DNA of 64,000 bases from Pandoraea aquatica (lineage in GTDB: Bacteria > Pseudomonadota > Gammaproteobacteria > Burkholderiales > Burkholderiaceae): assembly GCF_902459565.1 (NCBI RefSeq), contig NZ_CABPSN010000002.1, forward strand, positions 930,001 to 994,000. Direction: 5' to 3'. A program made the translations under genes and the position numbers. The notes beneath the pieces are model-generated. The model saw only the letters and a program-made list of their open reading frames with translations, was not told the DNA's origin and ran no database searches. Positions 18,799-27,779 of this stretch are shown piece after piece (within the stretch, counting starts at the first letter, position 1; every line of letters starts with the position of its first letter).

Positions 18799-20016
18799 TT
18801 ACGCGACCACCGCCTGACGCGGGTCTGCGCTCGCCAATGCCTCGGCACGGGTGGCGTTGCTCGGCGGATAGATCCACTGCGTGTTGATCTCCGTCTTCAG
18901 CTTCTTGCCTTGCGCACCCTGCAACACGACCTGACGATCCCAGCCTTCCGTGTAGACAGCGCCCCACGGACCGAGGTCGAGACACGTCACGTATTTCGGC
19001 TGGTTGTAGGGGATCGGTGCTTCGCCGATCAGGTCTGCTGCCACGTTGTGGCCTGCCGAGCGTCCCAGTGAAATCGCGTGCTGGCATGCCATCATGGTGG
19101 CCTTGTCGCCGCCGTCGGTGGTCGTCGCACGGGCGCAGTCGCCCGTAGCGTAGACAGCGTCCAGACCGATCACTTTCAGGTTAGCGTCGACATACAGACG
19201 GCCGAAGGCGTCGCGCTCAGCCGGAATCTGCGCCGTGAGCGTGTTGGCGCGCGCGCCGGCCGTCCAGATGACGGTGTCCGCGTCGATGCGCTCACCGTTC
19301 TCCAGCGTCACACCATTGGCGTCGATATTCGCGACGCCCGATCCCAGTTTCCACGTCACACCCAGTTCCTGAAGCGCCTGCGTAATCACGGGGCGCGGAC
19401 CCGGACCGAGATCCGGGCCGATGGCGTCGTTGCGCTCGACCATGATCACGCGCACGTCAGCGCTCTCGCCAAGGATTTCGCGCAGTCGCGACGGCATTTC
19501 AGCGGCGGTTTCGATGCCGGTGAAACCTGCACCGGCGACCACCACGGTGTTGCGGCTGGCCGTTGCCGGGCGGCTCGCCAGACCGTCGAGATGCGCTTCG
19601 AGCTTCACGGCGTCGGCAATCTGGTCGACGTTGAACGCGTGTTCCTGAATGCCCGGAATCGGCGGGCTGAACAGGCGGCTGCCTGCGGCGAGCACCAGAC
19701 GGTCGTAGCTGATGGCGCCATGCGGGGTCTGGGCGTCGAGATCGGCGATCGTCACCATCTTGTGTTCCACATCGATGTGCGCGACACGCCCCTGAATGAA
19801 CTGCACGCCAACCGTGTCGAAAAGCTTCTGCAACGGGGCTTTCATACCGCCGGGGTTCTTCTCGTACAGACGGGGACGAATATGAAGATGCGGCTCCGGC
19901 GCGACGAGGACGATTTCCACGTCGGTGCGTCCGGCCATGTCAAGCAGACGCGCAGAAGCCAGAGCGCTCCACGTGCCGGCGAAGCCTGCGCCGATGACAA
20001 GAATACGTTGGGTCAT
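18799..20016 (-). CDS. NAD(P)/FAD-dependent oxidoreductase, NDH-2-like
   Basis: 405 residues from the ATG at 20016 (AGGAGCAATCAGC upstream). The FAD-binding GAGFAG motif lies at residues 10-15, a second Rossmann motif GAGFTGIETAAEM in the NADH domain, and the C-terminal FAD motif YATGDCARA. This is the type II NADH:quinone oxidoreductase/ferredoxin-reductase group. The usual C-terminal amphipathic anchor of respiratory Ndh is not obvious, and the tail is short, so the electron acceptor (quinone or soluble) remains open. Confidence 0.85.
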   Translation of the reverse strand: MTQRILVIGAGFAGTWSALASARLLDMAGRTDVEIVLVAPEPHLHIRPRLYEKNPGGMKAPLQKLFDTVGVQFIQGRVAHIDVEHKMVTIADLDAQTPHGAISYDRLVLAAGSRLFSPPIPGIQEHAFNVDQIADAVKLEAHLDGLASRPATASRNTVVVAGAGFTGIETAAEMPSRLREILGESADVRVIMVERNDAIGPDLGPGPRPVITQALQELGVTWKLGSGVANIDANGVTLENGERIDADTVIWTAGARANTLTAQIPAERDAFGRLYVDANLKVIGLDAVYATGDCARATTTDGGDKATMMACQHAISLGRSAGHNVAADLIGEAPIPYNQPKYVTCLDLGPWGAVYTEGWDRQVVLQGAQGKKLKTEINTQWIYPPSNATRAEALASADPRQAVVA

Positions 20017-20227
20017 GCTGATTGCTCCTGAAAACTCGGGGGGAGGAGTGAATTGGGGGCGGTCGTCGTTGTGAACCGCTAACGCCGATTCTATGAGTCG
20101 GAGTTTCGTCGCGCAAGTCTTTTTTTGCAAAGGACGTGTCTTGTCCCGGAAGTTTCGACAGTTCTTGTCACTGGTCCATCTCATACCCGGCGGATAGAGT
20201 CTTCAGTGAACGACTGTCAGAGAGATC

Positions 20228-20686
20228 ATGAATACGTTGCTAACTTTCAAACACCTTGAGACGCCCGGCGCGGTACACGCGGCCTATCCCGTCATGAAGG
20301 AACTTCGTCCGCATCTGGCCAGCGCCGAGGCTTTCGTCGAGCAGGTGGAGGCTCAGCGCAAAGAGTCTTACCGCCTGTTGGGCGCGTTCGACGGCGAACG
20401 CCTGGTGGGCCTTGCGGGCTACCGTCACGTGACGAACCTGCTGTATGGCCGCTTCGTCTATGTCGACGATCTTGTCGTGGCGGCCGACAACAAGCGGGGC
20501 GGCGCGGGGTCGCAACTGCTGGGCGAGGTCAAGGCGATTGCCCGTGAGGCGGGATGTGCCAACTTCGTGCTCGATACCGGGCTGCATATGCCGCTCGCAC
20601 AACGGTTCTATTTCCGCAACGGTCTGCTCGCGAAAGGCATGCACTTCATGGAACCGTTGACGCCTTTGGGCGAGGCGAGCCGATGA
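20228..20686 (+). CDS. GNAT-family N-acetyltransferase
   Basis: 152 residues with the GNAT fold: beta-4 region FVYVDDLVVAADNKRGGAGSQLL, including the acetyl-CoA pyrophosphate-binding R/Q-x-x-G-x-G/A variant KRGGAG. It then has NFVLDTGLHMPLAQRFYFRNG, typical of the motif A/B segments. The substrate is unknown. Its stop overlaps the start of an azoreductase-like gene by 4 bp (ATGA), so the two are co-translated. It is divergent from the NDH-2-like gene. Confidence 0.85.
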   Translation: MNTLLTFKHLETPGAVHAAYPVMKELRPHLASAEAFVEQVEAQRKESYRLLGAFDGERLVGLAGYRHVTNLLYGRFVYVDDLVVAADNKRGGAGSQLLGEVKAIAREAGCANFVLDTGLHMPLAQRFYFRNGLLAKGMHFMEPLTPLGEASR

Positions 20687-21276
20687 GAAGTCTTCTGCTC
20701 AACGCCAGCCCGCATGGTCCGGCCAGCCGCGCATTCGGCATGGCCCAGACGTTTCTGGAGAACAATGCCCGGCGATATGGCGATGCCCCGGCGATCGTGC
20801 GCGATCTGGTGGCGTCGCCGTTGCCGCCGATCTCTGTCGAATACGCCACGGCGATTACGTCTAGAGAGCCGGATCCGGCGCATTTCGTCTTGTCCGAGCA
20901 ACTGATCGAAGAGATCGAGGCGACGTCGTTTCTCGCGATTGCCACACCGATGCATAACTTCACGGTGCCGGCGGCGCTCAAGTTGTGGATTGATTATGTG
21001 TTGCGCATCGGGCGCACGTTCGCGAGCACGCCCGAAGGCAAGGTGGGATTGCTCAAGGACCGGCCGACCATCGTCATCATCGGGTCCGGCGGTTTTCACA
21101 CCGGTGAGAATGCGCGGCAGCCGGACTTTCTGACGCCGTATCTCCGGCACGCACTGAGCTGCATCGGTATCAAGGATGTGACGTTCTTCCCCATGCAGGG
21201 GATGGTCATGCCGCCGCAGGCCGAGCAGGCGATGCTCGACTGCCAAAAGGATCTGAGCCGTTATCTCGAACGGTGA
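20683..21276 (+). CDS. FMN-dependent NADH-azoreductase-like flavodoxin-fold enzyme
   Basis: 197 residues from the ATG that overlaps the acetyltransferase stop. The flavodoxin-like N-terminus LLLNASPHGPASRAF binds the FMN phosphate. PMHNFTVPAALKLWIDYVLRIGRTF (split motif, residues about 88-112) is the AzoR signature. Such enzymes reduce quinones and azo compounds using NADH. Coupling with a GNAT suggests a two-step modification of an arylamine or quinone, but that is inference. Confidence 0.88.
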   Translation: MRSLLLNASPHGPASRAFGMAQTFLENNARRYGDAPAIVRDLVASPLPPISVEYATAITSREPDPAHFVLSEQLIEEIEATSFLAIATPMHNFTVPAALKLWIDYVLRIGRTFASTPEGKVGLLKDRPTIVIIGSGGFHTGENARQPDFLTPYLRHALSCIGIKDVTFFPMQGMVMPPQAEQAMLDCQKDLSRYLER

Positions 21277-21287
21277 AGAATGGGAAG

Positions 21288-21312
21288 CGGTCGCGCAAGG
21301 GTTGCGCGACCG
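21288..21312. terminator. Bidirectional stem-loop between convergent genes
   Basis: CGGTCGCGCAA (21288-21298), a GGG loop and TTGCGCGACCG (21302-21312) form a perfect 11-bp stem between the azoreductase-like gene and the Rrf2 gene. No clear T-run follows on either strand. Confidence 0.65.
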
Positions 21313-21358
21313 TCAGGCATTGCGTGCGCGTTAGTGCCGGTGTTTGGCATTAGTGCGA

Positions 21359-21877
21359 TTAATGCGCACGTCGTGCCGCAGCGCGATCGTCGAACCACGT
21401 GATGACGCGCTTGCCATACGCCGCCGGCGCTTTCGCGTTCACACCCGCAGCCAGATCGGCGAGCGTGTGCTTGCGCAACTCGGCCCGCATGCTTTCCTCG
21501 GCCGATTGCATGATCGCGTTGATCGAGCATTTGCCTTTCGACGCCCACGCGGGCGGATCCCCTTCGAACAACGCGCACTGACGTCGCACTTCGCGGCAAT
21601 CGAACAATCCCTTCTCGCCGTCGATGGCGACCACGACGTCATGCACCGTGATGTCCTTGCTGTGCTTCGCCAGCGAGTAGCCGCCACGCACCCCTTCCGT
21701 CGCCACGACCAGCCCTGCCTTTGACAGACGGGTGAAGAGCTTGGCGGCATACTCCACCGGAATGCCCTGCATCTCTGCGAGATCGCGCACGCTGGCGTCG
21801 CGAACACCGGCAGACGAATCCGCGAGGTAGAGCAGGCAGTGCAGGCTGTATTCGACGCCGGTGCTGATGAAGGACAT
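21359..21877 (-). CDS. Rrf2-family transcriptional regulator
   Basis: 172 residues. A winged helix (about 1-70) has the Rrf2 opening SFISTGVEYSLHCLLYLA and the wing GVRGGYSLAK. Three cysteines follow in the pattern C-x6-C-x15-C (CREVRRQC then KGKC), close to the Fe-S ligand arrangement in NsrR/IscR/RirA proteins but with a longer second gap. A redox- or NO-sensing Fe-S regulator is likely, though which type is unclear. The C-terminal 40 residues extend beyond a minimal Rrf2. Target candidates are its own promoter and the neighbouring azoreductase. Confidence 0.85.
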   Translation of the reverse strand: MSFISTGVEYSLHCLLYLADSSAGVRDASVRDLAEMQGIPVEYAAKLFTRLSKAGLVVATEGVRGGYSLAKHSKDITVHDVVVAIDGEKGLFDCREVRRQCALFEGDPPAWASKGKCSINAIMQSAEESMRAELRKHTLADLAAGVNAKAPAAYGKRVITWFDDRAAARRAH

Positions 21878-21973
21878 GGTATTGAGTGTGACGTTGTGAC
21901 GGGCACAGGCCGAGGTGGCAAGGCGCGTCGTTGTGTTCGCGAGCGACGTTTCATAACGGCGACCGAGCGGATC

Positions 21974-21990
21974 GGCGTAATTATAACGCC
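21974..21990 (-). promoter_or_regulatory. Palindrome containing TATAAT, Rrf2 gene promoter
   Basis: GGCGT and ACGCC arms (21974-21978, 21986-21990) surround an AT-rich core that reads TATAAT on the minus strand, correctly oriented for the Rrf2 gene about 100 bp downstream. A palindrome over a -10 box is a classical autorepression site. The -35 is not obvious. Confidence 0.5.
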
Positions 21991-22148
21991 AACCCGACGC
22001 CGATACCCATCCGATGCTGTTAGCTCATCCCGGTGTTGAGCACCCGGGGTACGATGACACCTGTCTGTCACACGCTATTCTTGCGCGACGGGCATTGTTG
22101 GCCCATCCCTACGACACCAGTTCCTTCCCCCCGGGAAAGCGTATCCGC

Positions 22149-22955
22149 ATGGCAAAGTTCATTCATATCACCGACACCCACCTGGTCACGCCCGGCGAGC
22201 CGTTGTACGGGCTCGATCCTTACGCGCGTCTGGTCGCGTGCGTCGACGACATTCTCGAGCATCACACCGACGCACAATGCTGCGTCATCACCGGTGACCT
22301 GACGCATCGTGGTGAAGCGACAGGCTATGCCGCATTGCGCGAGCAACTTGACCGTCTGCCGTTCCCCGTCTTCCCGCTGATGGGCAACCACGACCTGCGC
22401 TCGGCATTTACCGGATCGTTTCCGGACCGCCTGCGCGACGCCGATGGTTTCGTGCAAGGCCGCTTCGATATCGGTGACGGCACGCTGCTGATGCTCGACA
22501 CGCTGGACGAAGGCCAGCATGGCGGGTTGTACTGCGAAGCGCGGCTGGCGTGGCTTGCGCGTCAACTGGATGAGGCCGGAGATCGTCCGGTGTATCTGTT
22601 CATGCATCATCCGCCGTTCGACATCGGCATTCCGAGCCTCGATCACATCGGTCTCGCGAATCCCGAGGCATTCCTGAAGTGCGTGGGCGGACGCAAGAAC
22701 GTTCGACATCTGTTCTTCGGCCACGTCCATCGTCCGGTGTGCGGAAGCTGGCACGGCATTCCGTATTCGACGATGCGCGGCCTGAACCATCAGGTGCCGT
22801 TCGACATGCACACGGTGGATCTGGTCCGCCAGAGTCATGAGCCGCCTGCCTACGCTGTCGTGCTGCTCGCCGCCGATCAGGTGACGGTGCACTTCCACGA
22901 CTATCTCGACAAGTCGGCGCTCGTGGACGAGGACGCAGGCATGCGCAGCATGTAA
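22149..22955 (+). CDS. Class III 3',5'-cyclic nucleotide phosphodiesterase (CpdA/Rv0805-like)
   Basis: 268 residues from the ATG at 22149. All metallophosphoesterase motifs are present in order: ITDTHL (D9, H11), TGDLTHRG, MGNHD, HHPP and FGHVHRP. They bind a dinuclear Fe/Mn centre. The protein hydrolyses cAMP or related phosphodiesters; glycerophosphodiesters (GpdQ-like) are the main alternative. The upstream frame extends into non-coding DNA without a ribosome site. Its own transcription unit. Confidence 0.88.
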   Translation: MAKFIHITDTHLVTPGEPLYGLDPYARLVACVDDILEHHTDAQCCVITGDLTHRGEATGYAALREQLDRLPFPVFPLMGNHDLRSAFTGSFPDRLRDADGFVQGRFDIGDGTLLMLDTLDEGQHGGLYCEARLAWLARQLDEAGDRPVYLFMHHPPFDIGIPSLDHIGLANPEAFLKCVGGRKNVRHLFFGHVHRPVCGSWHGIPYSTMRGLNHQVPFDMHTVDLVRQSHEPPAYAVVLLAADQVTVHFHDYLDKSALVDEDAGMRSM

Positions 22956-23086
22956 GTCAGCGGTGGGTGTCGCCGGGGGCATGGGGAGCCCCGGTCGGGC
23001 TGGGGGCTTTCCATCAGGGCGCTGGCAATGGGATTTCGTTAGAATCTGTTCCAGACCGATTCACATAACTATTATCGGAGGCAGAC

Positions 23087-24217
23087 ATGCCAGGATTACT
23101 CCCCGACGTCGACCGCGACGGCTTGCTCGAATACTCGGTCGTCTACACCGACCGTTCCGTCAATCATATGTCGCAGCGCTTTCAGGGCGTGATGCGCGAT
23201 ATTTCCGATGGCCTGAAGAAGGTCTACAACGCGACGTCGGTCGTTGTTGTGCCGGGCAGCGGCACGTTCGGTATGGAAGCCGTGGCGCGTCAGTTCGCGA
23301 CGAACAAGAAGTGTCTGGTCATTCGCAACGGCTGGTTCAGCTTCCGCTGGTCACAGATTTTCGACATGGGCAACATTCCGTCGGAGACGGTGGTGCTCAA
23401 GGCGCGCCCCGTTCAGGAAGGACGACAAGCGCCGTTTGCCCCCGCACCGATCGATGAAGTGGTCGCCGCCATCAAGGCAGAGAAGCCGGATCTGGTGTTT
23501 GCGCCGCACGTTGAGACGGCCTCCGGCATGATGCTGCCCGACGCGTATCTTCGCGCTGTGGCCGACGCGGTGCATTCGGTCGGCGGTATGTTCGTGCTTG
23601 ATTGCATTGCATCGGGGACGGTGTGGGTCGATATGCAGGCGTGCGGCGTGGACGTGCTGATCAGCGCTCCGCAGAAGGGCTGGAGCGCATCGCCGTGCTG
23701 CGCACTGGTGATGCTCGGCGCACTCGCGCGTGAGCGCATCGATAGCACCACGAGCACCAGCTTCGCGTGCGATCTTCGCCAGTGGCTCCAGATCATGGAA
23801 GCGTACGAGAAGGGCGGCTTCGCCTATCACGCCACCATGCCGACCGACAGCCTGGCCGTGCTGCGCGACGTCATCAAGGAAACCGAAGCCGATGGTCTCG
23901 AGAAGGTCCGCGACGAACAGCTCGAACTCGGCCGACGCATCCGTGCGCTGCTGGCGGAGAAGGGCTTTAAGAGCGTGGCGGCGGAAGGCTTCGAAGCACC
24001 GGGCGTCGTCGTCTGCTATACCGACGACGATGGCATTCGCACAGGGAAGAAGTTTGCCGACGTGGGTGTGCAGACCGCTGCCGGTGTGCCGCTGCGATGC
24101 GACGAGCCGGAAGACTTCAAGACGTTCCGTATCGGCCTGTTCGGCCTGGACAAACTGAACGATGTCGACGCTGCCGTGAATCGATTCGCGAAGGCGCTGG
24201 ACAGCGTGCTGAAGTAA
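23087..24217 (+). CDS. Class V PLP-dependent aminotransferase (alanine-glyoxylate type)
   Basis: 376 residues, fold type I. The PLP-phosphate loop is PGSGTFGMEA (56-65), the pyridine-nitrogen aspartate lies in FVLDCIASGT (D172) and the Schiff-base lysine is K197 in SAPQKGWS. This subgroup (alanine:glyoxylate, serine:glyoxylate or 2-aminoethylphosphonate aminotransferases) often acts in glyoxylate or photorespiration-like metabolism. The exact amino donor cannot be decided. GGAGG precedes the ATG; LysP is encoded convergently. Confidence 0.85.
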   Translation: MPGLLPDVDRDGLLEYSVVYTDRSVNHMSQRFQGVMRDISDGLKKVYNATSVVVVPGSGTFGMEAVARQFATNKKCLVIRNGWFSFRWSQIFDMGNIPSETVVLKARPVQEGRQAPFAPAPIDEVVAAIKAEKPDLVFAPHVETASGMMLPDAYLRAVADAVHSVGGMFVLDCIASGTVWVDMQACGVDVLISAPQKGWSASPCCALVMLGALARERIDSTTSTSFACDLRQWLQIMEAYEKGGFAYHATMPTDSLAVLRDVIKETEADGLEKVRDEQLELGRRIRALLAEKGFKSVAAEGFEAPGVVVCYTDDDGIRTGKKFADVGVQTAAGVPLRCDEPEDFKTFRIGLFGLDKLNDVDAAVNRFAKALDSVLK

Positions 24218-24236
24218 TTGGTGAAGTCGTAAATCA

Positions 24237-24277
24237 CTGCAAGGGCGGGCTGAGGATCAACAACCTCGCCCTTGCAG
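24237..24277. terminator. Stem-loop between convergent aminotransferase and lysP genes
   Basis: CTGCAAGGGCG (24237-24247) and CGCCCTTGCAG (24267-24277) are perfect 11-bp arms with a 19-nt loop. Placed between convergent stops it probably ends both transcripts. T-tract absent. Confidence 0.6.
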
Positions 24278-24310
24278 AACATCCGAATGTACGTCTGAAG
24301 CGTCAGCCTT

Positions 24311-25888
24311 TCAGGCCGTCTCTCCAACCGATTCCCCATCCGTCGAACCCGTGCGGGCGCGCATTTGTCCCATTTGTCCATGGGGGAAATGCATGTCGCG
24401 GTACTTCACGAAATGCGACCCGCGCACCAACCGGTAGCCCGCCCAGATCAACAAGAAAAGCGGAATGCCGATGTACGTCGCCACCACGCCGCCCCAATCG
24501 ATCTTGTCCTGAAGGAACGCTTCGTAGTTCTGGCCCAGCGTGATGATCAGGCACAGCACGAAGGCGAAGATCGGACCGAACGGGAAGAACGGCGAGACGT
24601 AAGGCAGATTGGCCAGATCGTGGCCTTGCCGGACGTACCCGCGACGGAAGCGGTAATGGCTGATGGCAATGCCCAGCCAAGCGATGAAGCCCGTCATGCC
24701 GGAGGTGTTGAGCAGCCAGATGTAGACGGCGTTGGGGCTGAACACGAACGTGAAGAAGCACAGGGCGGCGACGGCGGCCGTCGCCAGCAGCGCCGACATC
24801 GGCACGCCGTTGCGAGAGATGTTGCCGAAGATCTTCGGTGCTTTGCCGTCGCGCGCGAGGCTATAGAGCATGCGCGTTGCAGCGTACATCCCCGAGTTGC
24901 CCGCCGAGAGCACGGAGGTCAGCACCACGGCATTCATGACCGAGGCCGCACCCAGCAGTCCCGCGCGCTCGAAGATCAGGGCGAACGGGCTGACGCTGAT
25001 ATCGGTGACGTCATTACGCAGCAAATGCGGATCGGTGTACGGAATCAGCAGGCCGATCACGAGAATCGCTGCCACGTAGAACAGCAGAATGCGCCAGAAG
25101 ACCTGACGCACGGCGCGCGGCAGATTGCGCGCCGGGTCCTTGGACTCGCCCGCTGCGATCCCGATGAGTTCGGTGCCCTGGAACGAGAAGCCCACGACCA
25201 TCGCCACACCGATGAGCGCCGCGAAACCGCCCGCGAAGGGCGCGTCGCCTATCGTCCAGTTGGCGACACCCCCCGTCTCGCCACCGCGAATGATGCCCAG
25301 CAGCATCATCACGCCCATGACCACGAAGGCCAGCACGGCAATCACCTTGATGAGCGCGAACCAGAATTCGGCTTCACCGAAGCCGCGTGCCGATAACGCA
25401 TTCAGACCGAAGGTGATGGCGAGGAAGAGGGCGCTCCAGTAGACCCCGGGAACGTCGGGAAACCAGTACGCCATGACGAGCTGCGCGGCCACGAGGTCCA
25501 CGGCGACGGTAACGGCCCAGTTGTACCAGTAGTTCCAGCCCAGCGCGAAGCCGAAGCCTTCGTCGACGTAGCGCGCGCCATAGGTCGAAAACGAACCGGA
25601 CACGGGCATGGCGGCGGCCAGCTCGCCCAGACTGGTCATCAGGAAGTAGACCATCAGGCCGATCAGCACATAACCGAGCAGCGCCCCGCCGGGGCCCGCC
25701 TGCGCGATGGTGGCGCCCGAGGCGACAAACAGGCCGGTGCCGATGGACCCGCCGACGGCGATCATCGTCAGGTGGCGCGCCGACAGGGAGCGGCGCAATT
25801 CGGTCGGTGCGCCCGGGGCCGATGCGCCCGGCTCGCCGCCAGCGCGGGACGGGTCGTGTTCCGATGAAGCCAAAGTTCTGTTCCTCAA
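24311..25888 (-). CDS. lysP: Lysine-specific permease LysP
   Basis: 525 residues, 12 membrane segments of the APC superfamily. Extended stretches match LysP as I recall it: ARHLTMIAVGGSIGTGLFVA near residue 38, GFALGWNYWYNWAVTVAVDL near 112 and IIPYTDPHLLRNDV near 283. The first 30 residues and the last 15 are extra compared with the E. coli protein. Imports lysine with protons. A long leader of about 300 bp lies upstream. Confidence 0.93.
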   Translation of the reverse strand: MRNRTLASSEHDPSRAGGEPGASAPGAPTELRRSLSARHLTMIAVGGSIGTGLFVASGATIAQAGPGGALLGYVLIGLMVYFLMTSLGELAAAMPVSGSFSTYGARYVDEGFGFALGWNYWYNWAVTVAVDLVAAQLVMAYWFPDVPGVYWSALFLAITFGLNALSARGFGEAEFWFALIKVIAVLAFVVMGVMMLLGIIRGGETGGVANWTIGDAPFAGGFAALIGVAMVVGFSFQGTELIGIAAGESKDPARNLPRAVRQVFWRILLFYVAAILVIGLLIPYTDPHLLRNDVTDISVSPFALIFERAGLLGAASVMNAVVLTSVLSAGNSGMYAATRMLYSLARDGKAPKIFGNISRNGVPMSALLATAAVAALCFFTFVFSPNAVYIWLLNTSGMTGFIAWLGIAISHYRFRRGYVRQGHDLANLPYVSPFFPFGPIFAFVLCLIITLGQNYEAFLQDKIDWGGVVATYIGIPLFLLIWAGYRLVRGSHFVKYRDMHFPHGQMGQMRARTGSTDGESVGETA

Positions 25889-26218
25889 GTGCGAATAAAG
25901 CGTCCCCCCCGGCCCGGGTCGTCAGGCATTCGCGGGTCTGACGAGGTTGCGCTCATCCCCGGCGTATGGACATCAGACGTCTTGTGGAAGTCCCGGGGAA
26001 ATGGCGTGCCCGGCTCGGAATCACCGAACCGGCCAACGGAGGGGAATGCGGAGTGGGGGGGATTGTACTGCGGGAGACCGGTCGGGGACTACTTTTCGCT
26101 ACCGCCTGCCGCTTTGGCGCAACAAATCGCCCTCTGGGGCGCTGAGCGTGACGGAATGGTGCGGTGCAGCGAGGCGGCGGCGCTGGCGGGGAGGGGGCGT
26201 CTCCGCCAGCCGTGGACG
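25889..26218 (-). other. Leader/promoter region upstream of lysP; no gene seen
   Basis: 330 bp without a credible gene. On the minus strand a -10-like TACAAT lies at about 26066-26071, giving a lysP leader of roughly 170 nt. The leader contains CGTCAG/CTGACG arms (about 25919 to 25942) that could form a hairpin. I see no lysine riboswitch core. Confidence 0.4.
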
Positions 26219-26722
26219 TCAGAGCGTCATCACCATTTCATGCCAAGCCATGCCGCCATGGTCCGACGGCGAGGGTTTGACGTACGTGTACCCGAAGCGC
26301 TCGTACAGCGGGACATGCCGCTCCTTGCACATCAGGTGGATGGTTGCCTTACCGGCCGCGCGCATGCGCTCGACGAAGGCCGTCATCAGCATGCGGGCGT
26401 AGCCTTTGCCCTGCTCGTCCGGGGAGAGCACGACGGACATGATCACGACGTTGGGCGCGGCCGCGTCATGACCGACCAATTCCTTGAACGCTTCGTCGGA
26501 CATGACGACGTCGTGCGCGCAACCCGAATTGATGAAACCGACGATTTGCTCGTCGCGCGTCAGAACAAGAAAGCCTTCGGGGTATTGGTCGATACGCGTG
26601 GCGATTTTCTCGCGCGTGGCGGCTTCGTCGCCTTCATACGCGCTGATCTCGATCTCGTAGCAGCGGTCGACGTCGGCCGGGCGCGCGTTGCGCAGTTGCA
26701 GCAGGGGTTCCATGGTGTGCAT
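26219..26722 (-). CDS. GNAT-family N-acetyltransferase
   Basis: 167 residues from the ATG at 26722; a TTG one codon upstream and another ATG 9 bp downstream are alternatives, and none has a clear ribosome site. The fold is a GNAT of the arylalkylamine/RimI type: LRNARPADVDRCYEIE at the start, a beta-4/alpha-3 acetyl-CoA site in VVLSPDEQGKGYARMLMTAFVERM (Q-G-K-G-Y-A) and LMCKERHVPLYERFGY at the end. Substrate unknown, possibly a polyamine or peptide N-terminus. Stands alone. Confidence 0.85.
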   Translation of the reverse strand: MHTMEPLLQLRNARPADVDRCYEIEISAYEGDEAATREKIATRIDQYPEGFLVLTRDEQIVGFINSGCAHDVVMSDEAFKELVGHDAAAPNVVIMSVVLSPDEQGKGYARMLMTAFVERMRAAGKATIHLMCKERHVPLYERFGYTYVKPSPSDHGGMAWHEMVMTL

Positions 26723-26912
26723 CAATTGGGGGGGAGGGGACGCAGTATAAGGTCAACGCTTAAACGTCCGAAAGGTTCGGAATGTCGGCGTTCCTTGTCG
26801 ATTCGTTTCGTCATCCAAACAAATGGAACCGCCTCACGCCGGATGCGGCACCGCGCGACAAGCGCACGCGCGATGCCTGTGGTCGTCACTTCCCTGTGTG
26901 CCTATCGAGCGT

Positions 26913-27491
26913 TCAGGGCATCAGCACCTTGTCCACGACGTGAATCACGCCGTTGGACTGGAACACGTCGCCGATGGTGACTTTGGCGACGTTGCCTTTG
27001 TCATCGGTGACGGTCAAACCATTACCGCTCTGCTGGACGGTCAGCGAGTCGCCTTCCACGGTCTTGAGCATCGCCTTGCCGCCACCGCTTTTCACCATGC
27101 CCATCAGTTCTTGTGCGCCCAGCTTGCCGGGGACGACGTGATACGTCAGCACCTTGACCAGTGTCGGCTTGTTCTCCGGTTTGAGCAGCGTGTCGACGGT
27201 GCCGGCGGGAAGCGCGGCAAAGGCCTCGTTGGTCGGCGCGAAGACGGTGAACGGCCCCGGCCCGGACAGCGTGTCGACGAGACCGCCTGCCTTCACGGCC
27301 GCGACCAGTGTTGTGTGGTCCTTCGAGTTCACGGCGTTTTCGACGATGTTCTTCGATGGGTACATCGCCGCCCCGCCCACCATGACGGTCTTCTCGCTGC
27401 CGTCCATCGACGCCGCTGTGGCGTGCATGCCCGGGAAGTAACCGGCGGCGAGAAGTACCAGCAGAAATCCACCAAATCGTTGCGTTCTCAT
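26913..27491 (-). CDS. Secreted fasciclin (FAS1) domain protein
   Basis: 192 residues: a signal peptide (about 1-27, core GFLLVLLAAGYF, site near HATAA) and one FAS1 domain. The H1 motif GPFTVFAPTNEAFAALP (around residues 94-110) and the H2-type segment VLTYHVVPGKL are intact. FAS1 proteins mediate adhesion or polymer binding outside the cell. It is divergent from an ECF sigma/anti-sigma pair, exactly as MPT70/MPT83-type fasciclin proteins accompany SigK/RskA in mycobacteria, so it is the most likely regulon member. Confidence 0.92.
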   Translation of the reverse strand: MRTQRFGGFLLVLLAAGYFPGMHATAASMDGSEKTVMVGGAAMYPSKNIVENAVNSKDHTTLVAAVKAGGLVDTLSGPGPFTVFAPTNEAFAALPAGTVDTLLKPENKPTLVKVLTYHVVPGKLGAQELMGMVKSGGGKAMLKTVEGDSLTVQQSGNGLTVTDDKGNVAKVTIGDVFQSNGVIHVVDKVLMP

Positions 27492-27510
27492 GTCTTCACC
27501 CGTTCTATAG

Positions 27511-27524
27511 CGCTTCGCGAAGCG
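27511..27524. promoter_or_regulatory. 14-bp perfect palindrome upstream of the fasciclin gene
   Basis: CGCTTCGCGAAGCG begins 20 bp upstream of the fasciclin start codon. It may be an operator or an RNA hairpin in the leader. An ECF-type -35/-10 pair could not be identified with certainty. Confidence 0.45.
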
Positions 27525-27779
27525 GAAGCAACGACAAATACGAGTCGACTTCGTCGTCGGATGCGAAGGCGCAAAAAGATGCGCTTGTCGTGGAGAGGAC
27601 AGGGAGAATAGCGGGCGCGGTGCATCCGCGCGGGCTCCCCGCTCGTATGTGTGGACAGGTACGCCGTTCCCCGCTCGTCGCGCGAATGGCTGAATTGTCG
27701 AGGCATCTCCCGACGGGAGGCGAAGGTGCTATATTCCGCTGAACTCCACCGTAGTGATTTTCGCGAGTGCCTTACACGC

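Noticed and set aside
24237-24277. Hairpin as part of a mobile element
   Set aside because: No flanking target duplication, transposase or second copy; its location between convergent stops explains it as a terminator.
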